Source: Climacteris rufus (taxonomy: Eukaryota; Chordata; Aves; Passeriformes; Climacteridae). Taken from it: DNA of 64,000 nt. The position numbers were made by a program, and so were the translations under genes. Shown here in pieces: positions 38,601-50,900 of the stretch. Where the stretch lies: assembly GCA_013398175.1 (NCBI GenBank), contig VZRZ01008693.1, forward strand, positions 1,043,288-1,107,287. The letters run 5' to 3'. The notes beneath the pieces are model-generated. The model was not told where the DNA came from and did not search any database. It saw only the letters and a program-made list of their open reading frames with translations. The number at the start of each line of letters is the position of its first letter. Within the stretch, counting starts at the first letter, position 1.

Positions 38601-41600
38601 AATCATCTCAGCATCAGAACAGCTCATGTTTCCAGCCTGGCTTTGTACCCTTCCTTTCTAGTTTCCCTCCTCTCAAGCAGTTGCCTGTAGGTCACCTAGA
38701 GCTTGTGCCTTCTTGTGTTTCTAAAGTTTAGGGGCTCCTTTACTTTACTAATATGAGCTCACTACTTTCCTATATGGGAGAAGCAAAGGAATTTGAGTTG
38801 TAAGGTTATTCATTACTAACTGCAGGAGCTGAGCCAAGAACTTGGATACACTGTAAAGCCAAATCACTGCTGAATTAGAGATTAAGTGCTGTTTTGCTGA
38901 AGAAAAAATGAATCTGTTTTTGGTGTCAGGAGTAAAACTGCAGTATGCATTAATGGTTGTCAGTAATATGTTAATTATATACTATATATATAGTAATGTA
39001 TTAATTCAATAATTACACTTCTTGAAATAGTGGCTTTTGGTTTAGTCAGTGGTCTTGTCTAAAAAACCCAAACCAACAAAAAGCATATGTAAAGCTGCTG
39101 CTAGTGAGAGTCTCCAACAAGATGGGAGTTCCATCTCTGGTTTACCACTGGTAAAGGCCTCTTCTTATAATTAAACTATTTTTGTCTTAGATGTTTGAGC
39201 AGAATCTTCAGGTGGCTGCTCAGATCAATGAAGATTTGAAAACAAAGGTACTCATTCTATGTCTTCAGCAAATGAATTCATTTCTAACCAGGTAACAGAA
39301 TGTTTAAAATATAAATGCTTTATCCTGCCTCAGTCTCTTTCTTCCTACACTTCCAATACTTGTTTTTCGTTTGGATGTTTCTTTACTGCTTTGTCTTTCT
39401 CGTGTCACATTGATGCCAACCAAGCTTTTCTTCCCTTTCCTTTTCTTCCTTTCTTCCCTTCCCTTCCCTTCCCAGTTTCACTGCAGAAGTTCTTCTGTGC
39501 TGGTGAGTGGTGCTTTCAGTTCCTGTCTGCAAACAGCTCTAATTCTTTGAGTCAGTTCCACTTTCTTTTATTTCTCAAATTTGTATCTCTTTCTCTACCT
39601 CCTTGGCTGGATTCTGCCCAGAACAGAAAGACTGAACATCACATGAGCAACACACTCTTTATAAAAAGTACTTCTAAATACCTGGCAGACCCTTATGGAG
39701 CATTTGGCCCTATGGGTGTATTTGAGTTATTACAGTTTTGTGTCTGTTTAATGCCATTCCTTGTATGTTACAGGTACAAAGATGAAGCACAGTTGTATAA
39801 AGAAGATCATCTTAAAAATCGTCAGTATCCTCAGTGCTATGTTCAGTACATGATTGCAGTCATCAACAACTGTCAAACCTTTAAGTAAGTCTGCACATTC
39901 TAGCAGTATTGTGGGAAAAATAGCTATAGATATTTGAGTTGTAGTACTGCCTCTTCCCAGAACCTTCTCTTTTGTGTCCAAAGAGGGTTTCAGTTAAGAT
40001 AGTTTTGCTGACTAAACAAAGGCAACAGGTTTAAAGATCCTGCTCTTTTAAGAGGCAGGTATTGTGATTGCTTTTGCCTTTGGCAAGCCAAGCCATTGCC
40101 CGTCACCAGTGAAAAACCACTTGTTACTCCAGGAATTTCATTGCCAAAGAAAAATTTATCTTCAGCTTCCAGAATTTGAGATGGTCCTTTCAGTTAGTTT
40201 GTCTGGGGCCTGCCATCTCCTCTTGCGTTGGATCTCTCACAGATCACCTTCAAGCAGTGTGATCAAGGTGAACTCGACTAGAGAAAAGTCAAGGCAGACA
40301 TATAAAGAACGTCAGAACGTGGCTCATGTTTCAGTGATGAGCAATCCAACACCCTTTTCATCTCCTGCCATTCTCATGTCCACAGATCATCAGCAGTGTC
40401 CTCTGCACTGACCACACCAAAATCATGCTGGAGAGTAACTTAAGGCTTCCCAAGCAAGCAGCAGGCATTGTTTCCNGTCCTACCAGCACACAAGTCCTCT
40501 GCGCTGACCACACCAAAATCATGCTGGAGAGTAACTTAAGGCTTCCCAAGCAAGCAGCAGGCATTGTTTCCCCTTGCAAAAATAAGTGCCTGCTGTGTAT
40601 GTACTCCAGAAATTTAGTAATAAAGCAATTGTGCCTCAGTAGGTGACGAAAAGCTTTTTTTTTCTGTCACAGAGAATCTATCATCAGTCTGAAAAGAAAA
40701 TACTTGAAAAGTGATATGGAAGACACGTTGTCAATCAGTCATGCAAACATGGATGCAACTTTAGACATCATTGCTAAAGAAGGATGCTCTAGCCTGCTAG
40801 ATGAAGTCTTCATGGATTTAGAGGTTAGAACTTTTTTCCTCAAAAAACCCAGAAGTATTATTTTAAAAGAAAAAATAATTCAGGAATGAAGTAGTTGTGG
40901 AGCCTTTTGATTGTTAAACATATAAAACATGGTTTATATATATGGGCTAGCAAAATGCCAGTAAATTAGTATTGTTCTTCACTGGTGTAGTTTGCATGTA
41001 GGAGACTGGAAGGTTGCTTAATTATGCTTCATGGGATGACTTCAGGGATGTGCTTTGTATGTAATTAATATTTTCTAGATGTTCTTAATCTTATAATTAT
41101 GTTGAGTTTTAAGACTTACTTGAGAAACTACTGCTGATATTAAGTTGTCATCATAGGTACAGTTCAGCTGCAATTAAGATACTTAATTGACTCTAACAGT
41201 GGGCCCTTTCTGAGTGATAGATTTCCATGTTTAGGAATTCTAGCTTCTTGTACAGAATCCCTCAGGGAAACAATTATTACTATAAAGAAATTGGGAGTAT
41301 GGGGAGGGAAGAAGGGGAATTCGAGAAACGGCAGGAAATGGTGAAGAAAGACGCTTTGGGACTTGTATTTGTACTAAAATATTGAACTGATGTCAACACC
41401 TTGTATTGCTCACATGAGGAAGGATGTGGGAGCAGTGTGGTTTAAAAATGGACACCACTTAAAATTGTCTCCCATTTTTAGTAACTGCACTGATAGGATG
41501 AAAATGTCAAAAACCTGATCTGATCTGTTGTTTGTTCCCTTCTCAGCCACACCTGAATGAGCTGATGACAAAGAAGTGGTTGATGGGGTCTAATGCAGTG

Positions 41601-44600
41601 GGGACTATCTGTGTCACTGTAGAAGATTATTTCAATGACTTTGCAAAAATAAAAAAGCCTTATAAAAAGGTAGGTGCAAAATATTCCGTGATGCTTTGCT
41701 GAGGTACTCTGAACATCAGGCCGATTGGGAATTTCTGAACACCATGTGGAATTCCAAGTTGGAATACAAAAATTGGAATTGACTCATCACTGGTAGTGAA
41801 AAAATATCCATCATCATCCTGCAGAAGTCTGAATCTTCTTTTTTTGTTTACAGCCATATAATATTGTCAAAGACAGATCTAAGTTTCAGGATTGAGTTGA
41901 GAAAATTTTTGGCATGTTACTAGATATTCTTACCAGCTTGTACGTTTCTACTTCTCCTCAAACGTTTGTAGTCAGGTAAAATTAGCTCTTCTGAAACTAG
42001 TTTTGCTGGTCTGTAATTACTTTTTCTAATAAATGCACATCAAGTACTTCCTAGTTTTAATATATACAATGAAGCACAGTGAATTTGGTGCCATAAGGGT
42101 TATGTTTAAAGTGCTCTTACAGCAGCAAATGTGCTAGGTTAGGTCATCTTGGGGGTTTTTCCCCTGTGGTCTGTCCAAGGATATCTGGATTTGTCTATAG
42201 CTACAAACAAGCACAGTAATGCAGAAGATTAAAGTCAGGTTTGTGTAATAAGACATTGTTAAATGATTTTCTCAGGAAACTAATTGAAGCTAGCAAGATC
42301 AGTATTTAGGTGAGGTCTCTGAAGACACTAAGTAGAAGGGCTCACAAGATCGTCTCCAAATCATACACTTACTCTTTTTACCTTCATTCTCAAATGGATA
42401 AAGGGAATTGCTTAGACTTTCTCTAATGACCTCTTAACCTTCAGTATTTGTAGATATTGTGTAAGTATATGTATTTTCAGTCTAGACAAAGTGCACAAAA
42501 TAAGTTGGGTTGGTCCCAGAATTAGTCTATATCCATGGAACAGCTTCCATTTCCAGATTTAATTTGTTACTGTGAGGTACAAGTGCTTGGCATGAATTTT
42601 GAAGTGTTAATACCAATCTCTGCAATCACATATGTTTCATCATGTAGCATTTATTGCCACCTTGTGGGGAAGAAGATTACGAACAGATTTTTTGGCATTC
42701 ATCATACCTGCTGTTCCACTGTCTCCCAGCACAAAAAATCTCCTATAAAAGACACCATGTGTTTTAGCATGGGACCACACTTTTGTTCCCCTGACTTGTG
42801 ATGGGATCTTTTCTGGGCTAAAAAGATTCTTGGATAAGGCTGTTTTGAAAATACAGTTTTTAAAAGCCCCATGAACAAAGCACCTGCAAGAAGGCTGCAG
42901 CCCAATGGGAAGGACACTGTTCTGGAACAGAGAGCATCTGGATCTAACAGTCATTCTACTTTGCCATTTTCCTCACCCATTAAGAGAAGCAACCACTTAA
43001 CTCTGGTACTTCTGCAGTCTTGAGAGCAAAACTTGAAATTGTATTTTCTGTGTTCTGGATGAGCATTGTCACTTCCAGTACTTTGCAGTCTGTTGGTTTT
43101 TTCCATTGTTTTGGGTTTTTTCCCCCTTTTCTCTTTCCTGACATTTTTTTTTTAAATTTTAACTGAAGAACATGTTGATTGAAACTAAAGTTTGATACAA
43201 ACTACTAATAAAACATGATAAAAAGTTTGTGACTATTTGTTACACCAGCTTTTTCTTAACCATAAGTAACTTTGTCACCACACTTAGAGGAAGAAGAAAC
43301 ACCTGAGGACTTCTGGGATTTAAGGACTCTCCTTACATTACTGTTGAAAGATAAGCATGTAATTGGTTTGGGGGTTTTTGTTTTGTTCTTTATTTCCCAA
43401 CCTCAGCATTACTCTTGCACCAATACCAGCTGCTTCACCTAGGTGTAAGTAGATATTTCCTATAAAGAGACAAGTGCAGAACAGCAAATCAGTCAAGGAA
43501 GATCTGAGAAAGTGATTGCTCTTTGGTGCTCCTCAAAAAACTCAGACATGTCATGAAAGATGTCTTGGGTTTGTTGTTTCTCTTTCTCATAATTAGCACC
43601 TCGTTAGGGAAGGACATATTTTCATTTCTGTCGGCACTGAGAAAATCTAAAAGCACTCAAAACTGTATACTGGTGATCAAATGCAAATACACAGTTCAAA
43701 GGCTGATAACTGTCCAAAGCCTAAAAAGAATGGCTCCATTTGCAGCTATCCCTGGCATAATCCACCACCTTTTCCTTTCCTTTCAGACAATGACTCTTGA
43801 GGCCCATCGGAGAGTGGTTGTGGAATACATCAGAGCAATCATGTTAAAACGTATCTCTTTCAAGAATGCAGAAGAGAGAAAAGAGGGTGCAGAAAGAATG
43901 ATCAAAGAAGCAGAACAGTTCAGATTTTTGTTTAAGAAGCTTGCAGCTGTAAGTATTTGCTTTGCTATTAGCCTGGTAATTTAGAATAACCACACGTTTA
44001 CTGCTTGGGGGAAATGGCTGGAGTTAGATCTCCATGTCTCCAAAATGTTGAGTGACTTGGGGACATCAGAGATGCCAGCTGAGGGCACAGACAGAGTTTC
44101 TGAACACACAGGCCCGCAGCTGAAATTCCTGAGACCAGTTTCTACTGCTTCGTGTTTATGCAGCTCTCTGCAGCTGAATACTTGAATGGCCTCACAGAGA
44201 TAGGTACCCTGAATTCATAGTAGTAAGTGAAAGAAAAAAGCAGTTGGTAATAACTAAATAAACAAATAAATAAATTTGTATTCACTTTTCCTGGCCAGAA
44301 GAAAGGCTGATCTGGCATCAAACAGATGCTGTTACTTACTACCTAAGTAGCATGCAGTGTCTTCATTGAGATCACCAAGACAAGTATTTTGACCCCATTT
44401 AAAGTGCAGTAGAGTTAGAAAAGACAGGCTAAAAAAGGTATTTGAGAACCAATGTACAAGACAGGCAATGGAACATTTTTAACTGCATAAGGAACAGGAA
44501 TCTTCAGGAAATCTCCCAGGGCCAGCAGATGGCAAAATGTAAAAAGAATGCACAGAAAGGTAAAGACTGAAAAACTGGCAGAGCTGATGGAAAGGGTTGT

Positions 44601-45882
44601 GGACTAAATGAAACAAAGCAGACCAGATTGGCAGAACCAGATGACTTAGAACTAAGAGTACTAAAATAGTCCAGGGTTTAAATAGATACAGTTCAATTGA
44701 TCAGCTGTTGAAAGCTGCTTTGGTGGTCAGGTGACTACAAGGAATCTAATGCAGGGCCAGTTCTGAAGTCGTGTTTCAGAAGAGATCTGGCTTTCATGTC
44801 AGTTATTCCTAATGTTTCTACCCAAATTAAAGACTAGAATATATCACCATGTGGATAAATGCAACATATTGTTTGTAGGACTACTTTCTTCACTGATATT
44901 CTCAGAGTAGGTCTCTGGATGACGAACAGGGAGAGAAAAGGATTATGGTGACAATTCACAAATATTTGGGGTTTTTTAATGTCTGAAAATGCAGCTTTTT
45001 GGGATATTCAAGGGCATTGTCAGACAAAATACTAATTAAAAGATTATTGGTAGATTTGAGGGGTATTGCTATTGTTTTGGGGCTTTTTTAATATTCTTGT
45101 TTATTTTTGCAGGGCTCTGGAGAGGACACTGAAGGACTCTGTGACATCATTGAAGCCATTGCAGAGGTTATCAAGCTGACTGATCCTTCACTGCTCTACC
45201 TGGAAGTTTCAACTTTAGTCAGTAAATACCCAGATATCAGGTAATTCTCTTTGCCCTCAAATTTAAAAGATAGACAGATAGATAATGTTACAGTTTCTTT
45301 GTGGTCTTGGGCAAATGTTAAAATTTTAAAACAACGTGAAAATGTGTTCATATTTTTCACATTTTAGAATGTAACCATTCTCTTGTAGAAAATAATGCTA
45401 ATGTCCAGTGTATGTGAGCTAGACTAGGAGTTACATGTACTTAAGGACTCAGTGGTACAGAAGAGGAATAATTAAAATACTTTCATTCTGTGTTTTGGGA
45501 GGATAAAATAGGTTTTAGTGTCCTAAAAGCAGCCAAAACAGTGCTTTATATTGAGCTGGAGAAGCCAGTTCTGAGTGAGTAGAGATTTGATTAAGAATTA
45601 AAAGTACCTGCTGAACCTGAGTGAAAGGATTGCCAACAAAGTGCTGTTTCTGATCAAATCTTACTTGTGCAGAGTTTCCTGATGGCAGTTTTACCCTTTT
45701 CCTTTGGCAGGGATGACCACATTGCAGCTTTGCTGACAGTGAGAGGCGATGCCAGCAGAGACATGAAGCAGACTATCATTGAGACTTTGGATCAAGGTCC
45801 GAGCCAACCGAATCCAAACTATGTGCCAATTTTTAAAGAAATTACAGTTCCTACTCTAACTGTGCCAAAACTTCTTAAGTAG
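23688..45882 (+). CDS. EXOC3: Exocyst complex component 3 (Sec6), complete
   Basis: Twelve coding exons join in frame to 745 codons, the same length as the human protein: 23688-23831, 27754-27973, 29715-30396, 35013-35130, 37493-37618, 39191-39291, 39774-39884, 40673-40823, 41547-41669, 43787-43948, 45113-45240 and 45711-45882. All introns are GT/AG and phases agree. The product is nearly the vertebrate Sec6 sequence from METDREAVATA-like start (here MEETDREAVATA) to VPKLLK. Residues 1-120 form the N-terminal coiled-coil region (LHNALNDVKDIQQ, NLKNIFS). The rest is the Sec6 helical-bundle fold, with RRDPTLLVSVVRIIEREEKI, WLVRHLEIIRKYVLDDL, QDGYYQTTLPAIVFQMFEQN and LTDPSLLYLEVSTLVSKYPD. Sec6 is a core subunit of the eight-subunit exocyst that tethers secretory vesicles to the plasma membrane and contacts SNAREs. 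The start is supported by homology and a strong Kozak context. No disruption is seen. Confidence 0.98.
25696..25806. repeat. Imperfect A/T-rich microsatellite (tgtgtatttatctatata and variants)
   Basis: Interleaved tatatt, tatcta and tgtgtattta units run for about 110 bp in EXOC3 intron sequence, with two near-exact 18-bp copies at the left end. Confidence 0.8.
32067..32238 (+). mobile_element. CR1 LINE 3' tail, 5'-truncated, sense to EXOC3
   Basis: It begins ctggaacaggttgcccagag, passes tggaagtgttcaaggccagg and ends in the CR1 terminal attctgtgattctg. About 170 bp remain. The same bases, ggtaatta, occur at both ends (32059-32066 and 32239-32246), suggesting an 8-bp target-site duplication. 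Confidence 0.92.
39421..39475. repeat. Polypyrimidine (cttcc)n-like tract
   Basis: Fifty-odd bases of nearly pure C/T (ttttcttccctttcc and cttcccttcccttccc units) lie between EXOC3 exons 6 and 7. Such mirror-symmetric purine/pyrimidine tracts can adopt triplex structure. No function is claimed. Confidence 0.75.
40398..40571. repeat. 78-bp duplication flanking a single N (probable assembly artefact)
   Basis: Bases 40398-40475 and 40494-40571 are the same 78-bp sequence apart from one A/G difference (40408 against 40504). The first copy is followed at once by the lone N at 40476. It lies in the EXOC3 intron before the exon at 40673 and does not touch coding sequence. Confidence 0.9.
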
Positions 45883-46680
45883 TCAGCAACTCTGTGTTTG
45901 TGTGTCATTACTCTGGGATGCTCTGGGATCAACAGGTTTGAAATATGTGAGGGCAAATGTGGCAATGCTATTTCGAGTGAAGTTCAATATACATTGATAC
46001 TTGCTAGGCATGTTTCTTTCTAAAGACTTGGAGGTGAGGAAATGCAAGATTTCTGAAAGAAGAAGGATTTAAGGTTGTGTTTGAAGAACAAAGCTTTTAA
46101 TGGCATGGGGTTTTTTTACTGACCCATTTGTTACAGCTGGTTTTGCTGTCAGCAGATACATTTTTCTTGTGGAGTATGTTTGCACAGTGCACTGCAATGC
46201 TATATAAAGATATTTATACCAACACCTGCAGAGCTGTATTAGTGCTGGATATACTAACATACATCACTCACAATACCTAAGCAGATTCCATTAGAACTGT
46301 CTTTATATGGCACTGCATTGAGTGTTAATGTCAATCCACTCTCACATTATATTTTGTGTATGTACTTACTTTGGTGTAAAATAGTTTATTGCAGAAGATT
46401 TAATTATGAAATCAGTTTCCTGACTTAAAGGACTGAATGAAATTGCTGCAGTGCAATTTGATTATAGGTTGAATAAATAAATAAAGACATAAGGTACAAT
46501 TTTTTTTCACTGATTCACTAAAAACAGCACATAAAGCACCGCCAGTTCAATAAAATGTTAAAACCATTGCTATGTTCAGCTATGATTCTTTGCATCCTTG
46601 TAGATTTACAGAGCATGTAAATCTTTTGTTTTAAGTGTGAATAAAAATTGGATTTAATAGTTTTCTGAAAACACAAGATA
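45883..46680 (+). other. EXOC3: EXOC3 3' untranslated region with poly(A) signals
   Basis: After the TAG stop, AATAAA hexamers occur in a cluster near 46472-46484, again at about 46550 (caataaaatg) and at about 46640 (gaataaaaat). Any could end the transcript, giving a UTR of about 0.6-0.8 kb. Confidence 0.6.
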
Positions 46681-47390
46681 CTGGGTTTTATTTTCACAGT
46701 ATTTTCAGATTAATCTCTTCTAATTATAAAATAGTACTAGACAACTGTGAATTGAACATTACTGGCTGAAGGACACAATGAAGGCATTATCTGTTAGTAC
46801 CTGACCAGAGTTGTCAGAGGTAAGTACAAGGAAGATACGAGCCTACACTGACTGAAGTAACATTCTGGAGTTTGTGTGTGTAACTTCTTTAGCCTGTGCC
46901 CACCCAGGCCTTGTGCCATTCTGGCCCGATCCGAGACTCCTCCCTTCCCCAGAAGCGGTAACACGCAAGGCCAGCATTGTGGACAAAGGATAGAGCCAAG
47001 CTGGTGGCTTTCTTCAGTGACAGGGACAGTGTCCCAGGAGATGAGGAGGGTTCAGTGAGCATCGTCTTGCTATCTCTGTGCTTGAGGGGTTTTAGCGAGG
47101 TCCAGGGCTCCCATGGGACTGTACACTGTCTAGAAATTGTAGGAGGGCAATTTGGCTGATTTTCAGAGGGTTGTGTTCAGCCCTCAGTAAAGAATTCCGT
47201 TAAAAATTAGTGAGGGGATGCTAATTTGGCTTCTACTCTCTTTCAGCCCTGTACCTGAAGTTTTTGTCTCGTGTGCTTTCGATGCGCGCTTTGTGTGAGG
47301 GAATCAGTTCAGGAGGTTTTGTTTCTCTCCAGATCCCTTCTTGCTCTCAGCGATGGGGCAGAGGTAGCTCTTGCGTGTTAACCTTACGCT
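46681..47390. other. Intergenic stretch between EXOC3 and PDCD6
   Basis: It becomes gradually richer in G and C towards the PDCD6 promoter. I see no exon or repeat. Confidence 0.5.
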
Positions 47391-47960
47391 CTTTCCCCTC
47401 CCGGCCAAGGCAGCTGCGCGGGGCCCCCGCAGGCTCCGGCCCTTGCAGGAGCGGACGGTGGGCGGCGGCGGCGGAGAGCCGTGGCTCCCCGGGCGCGGCT
47501 CCGCAGGCCCTGCCCGCTGCGCTGAGCTCGAGCAGCAGCCGGCGGCCGTGGGCAGGGCGGGATGGCGCAGGCCCCNNNNNNNNNNNNNNNNNNNNNNNNN
47601 NNNNNNNNNNNNNNNNNNNNNNNNNNNNNNNNNNNNNNNNNNNNNNNNNNNNNNNNNNNNNNNNNNNNNNNNNNNNNNNNNNNNNNNNNNNNNNNNNNNN
47701 NNNNNNNNNNNNNNNNNNNNNNNNNNNNNNGGGCAGGCGCGCGGGGCCATGGCGGCGGGGTACCAGCACCGGCCCAACGGCGGCGGCGGCGCCCCCCTGC
47801 CCGACCCCTCCTTCCTGTGGAACGTGTTCCAGAGGTGAGCCCGCCGCCACAGCCGGCCCCGCGGGGAGCGGCCGGGGGGAGGCGCCGGAAGCGGATCCGC
47901 CGCTGCGGGAATCCGCTCACCGGCCCGGGGTATCCAGCGCGGGGTTTGGGTGCCGCGGCG
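47391..47960. promoter_or_regulatory. PDCD6: GC-rich (CpG-island-like) promoter of PDCD6
   Basis: Dense CG dinucleotides begin at about 47391 and continue past the first exon to about 47960. The start site is probably near or inside the N gap (47576-47730). No TATA box is visible in what remains. Confidence 0.65.
47576..47730. other. Assembly gap, 155 N
   Basis: The gap ends 18 bases before the PDCD6 start codon, so most of the 5' untranslated region and the core promoter are missing. Confidence 0.99.
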
Positions 47961-50900
47961 CCTGGCAGGGCGGTGACTTCGCGGTGGTGTCCCTGTGGGA
48001 GGAATAGTTAAGAAAGGGTTGAGGAGGAGCAGATACGGCTGTATTTTATAACAAGGGTAAGGGGGATTGATGGGAGCGAGAAGGTAACCTTGAAAACACT
48101 GAAGTAATTTTTAACCTGGATTGCAGAAAGGACAGCGGGGTCTGGAGGATCAGTTTAGCAGTACAGGAAGGGCTTGTAAAAAGGAATCTGATAAATGCTT
48201 ACTGGAAAACTTTACAGCTACCGGTGAGAAGACATAGCTGTGCCAGGGGAGGCTTAGGTTGGATATAAGGAAGAATTTCTTCACAAAAAGGGTGATTGGA
48301 CATTGGAGTGGGCCGCTCGGGGAGGTGGTGGAGTCGCCGTCCCTGGAAGTGATTAAGGGAAGACCGGACGTGGCACTGGGTGCCATGGTCTGGTTGATAC
48401 GGAGGTGTTCGGTCATAGGTTGGACTCCACGGGCTCAGGTCTTTTACAACCTAACTGATCCCGTGAAATATTCCCTTGAGTTCACCTGGAGCAGCGCGAC
48501 CTGCAAGGGAGTTAGCGAGCCTGTGCTAAACAAGCACCGTCAGGATAGCAACAGTAAAGAAGCCGAAGGAGATTTCATGCTTGTGTCATGTTGAGGAAAC
48601 CGGGGAGGTGCCTACGTTGGATCCATTTTTATGGGAGATGAGTCAAGACAGATCCTCTGACACAAGCGGCAGCAAGAAGAGGTTGAGCAGTAGACAAACA
48701 GTACTAAGTTTCTAAAACTGGCTGATATTTATGGAGTGACTCAGGAATGCAGCAGCTTACCTACCGAGCCTGCTGTAAAACAGCTTCCTCTAAGGACTTG
48801 GCAGAGGCTTGCATGAAGCCCTTTCTCTTTTTAAAGGGTCCAGGAAGAAACAGATCGACAGTCAGACTTCTGCACCAGGAAAAGCAGTACAAATAATTTT
48901 AAATAATGTAGTTAGTCAGGAAAGTTGCATGGCTTTTGTTGAAAGTATTCCCTGTCTGGCAGACTACTGTATAAATCCTGGAATATGTTTGGTAAAGATT
49001 GGACGTGGATATGATGGCTAGAATTGGAGCAATTCATATAATCTGCATGGTTTCCAAAAATGCTGTCAACAGTATCAAAACGCCCTTAGAAAAATTCAGT
49101 GAATGTAGAATGAATGGGAGCATTCTTCAGTGGATGGAAAACGGGCTGAAGGGTGTGTGTGTGGTCATCTGCCACGCTGACAGATGGAGCTCACCTGGCA
49201 TTTTATGTAATTTGTTCAGGAGCAGCTGGGGGAAAACAGGGTAGCTTTAAATTGGATATCTGGGAGACGTTCTTTGCTGTGGGTGTGGTGAGGCAATGGA
49301 ACAGGTTGCCCAGAGAGGGTGTGGATGCCCCATCCCTGGAAGTGTTCAAGGCCAGGCTGGATGGAGCTCTGAGCCATCTGGTGTCGTTGGAGGTGTCCTG
49401 CCCACAGCACAGGGGCTGGAACTGGATCATCTTTAAAGTCCCTTTCAACCCAAACGATTCTGTGGTTCTTTGATTCTGTGAAAGGAGGGTGAATGGTCAG
49501 GTGAGGTTTGCCGATTCCAGCAGTAACTGAAGCCTATGAAAGCTTGCAGGAGCACCTCACAGCCCTGAATTACTGGGCTGTATCAGCCTGTCATGGCCAG
49601 ATCATGAGCCCTGTATGATAGGTGATCACCGTGTATCAGGTGGAATCCAGAGTAGGTACCTGATGTCCACGAGGAAAAGCCATTTTAATTTTGCATAATT
49701 TTGATTATGAAAGGAATGTGCTGACTGATGATGCTTAGGAACAAGATAAGTAGGTCATAACGCATTTTCATGAAAATATGAGCTTAGCACTTACTAGCAC
49801 CTCATAAAAGGTAAAAAATGTTCACAATACCAAGAAGAGAAACAGATAATTAAAAGGGGGAAGATTTTTTGTTATTGAAATCTTTGCAATTTATGCTTAC
49901 AATTTCAGTGTTGCATGCAGGTTACATAATTTTTGAGGTGGGGAAGGAAGCAATAAAATGAACTTAAAATGTTTAGAAAAAGACAATAAGGACTAAAGGA
50001 AAAGAAAATCAGCTGCTGTGAAGAGGGATCAACAGAGCAGGACTCTGCTTTGCAGTGGTAATAAATGAGGGGAAATAAAAACTGTCAGTCCAAGGGGAAA
50101 GTCCTTGTATGAAATGGAGGGAAGTCCCCACCACTTTCAGATACCCTTCTAAATAAGGCATGATCCTTCTTTATTTGGGCAGAAATTACTTAATTTGTTA
50201 ATTTTGGCATAGAATTTGAATGTTTAAGACAAAAGACTGTGAAGGCTCAATAGAAGCTGGAACCTGCCTGTGCTTTTTCCTTTTTGAACCCCTTTGAAAG
50301 GGGTCAAGGCCCTGCAGTCGATTGAGTCTTTCAGTACTTTGGTTACATTAGAGACTTTCTCTCCATTGCCAGCATGGGAGAGAATCTGGGTGCCAAACCT
50401 GTTGCTCCAGTTTGGGAAACAAACAGCTTGCTACTGTGACATTAGGCATTTTGTGGATTTAACCAGCATGGTGTGCTCTGCAGTTCTCTTAAACAGAAAT
50501 AAATAAAAACACTTCCTTGTGCAGAGTATGCCCAAAGTCATTGTCAGTGTGTGTTTCTGTGTGTCTCTTCACCCATAAGTCTTCCAGTTTTCTTTGGAGC
50601 TTGTATCATGTTCCAGTGACTTTTCAGGAACAGATTAATCTCATCTGGTGAGTAAGAACCAGGAAGTTGAAGTCTTCAGTAAGGGAAACCTGTTAATTTC
50701 AGCCATTTAAAGCTCACTGCCCTTTTTTTTTTCCCCAGAGTTGATAAAGACAGGAGTGGAATTATATCTGATAATGAACTTCAGCAGGCATTATCCAATG
50801 GTAAGTGTGTAAATGAGCAGTGAGGTGGTTCATTGTAAATAACTACATGTTAAATTTCTTGTGAGACTGGTTACTTGATGCCATCATTCTTTGAATGGAG

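Larger units (their letters stand above)
23832..45710 (+). other. EXOC3: Introns of EXOC3
   Basis: Eleven introns lie between the coding exons. The largest are 30397-35012 (4.6 kb), 23832-27753 (3.9 kb), 35131-37492 and 41670-43786. Recognisable contents are an A/T microsatellite (25696-25806), a CR1 tail (32067-32238), a pyrimidine tract (39421-39475) and a duplicated segment around a single N (40398-40571). Otherwise I see no genes or RNA structures. Several exons read through into their introns as open frames, which has no significance. Confidence 0.6.

Noticed and set aside
39259..39888. Plus-strand frame of 209 codons as a separate gene
   Set aside because: It links the EXOC3 exons 6 and 7 region through intron sequence; the conserved parts are in the spliced frame only.
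40398..40571. Biological tandem duplication
   Set aside because: The lone N abutting one copy and the same pattern at 51084 make an assembly join much more likely.
43523..43984. Plus-strand frame of 153 codons as a separate gene
   Set aside because: Only 43787-43948 is coding (EXOC3 exon 10); the remainder is intron that happens to stay open on both sides.
47264..48011. Long open frames on both strands around the PDCD6 promoter
   Set aside because: Much of their length is N, the rest is GC-rich promoter; only the frame starting at 47749 continues into conserved PDCD6 exons.
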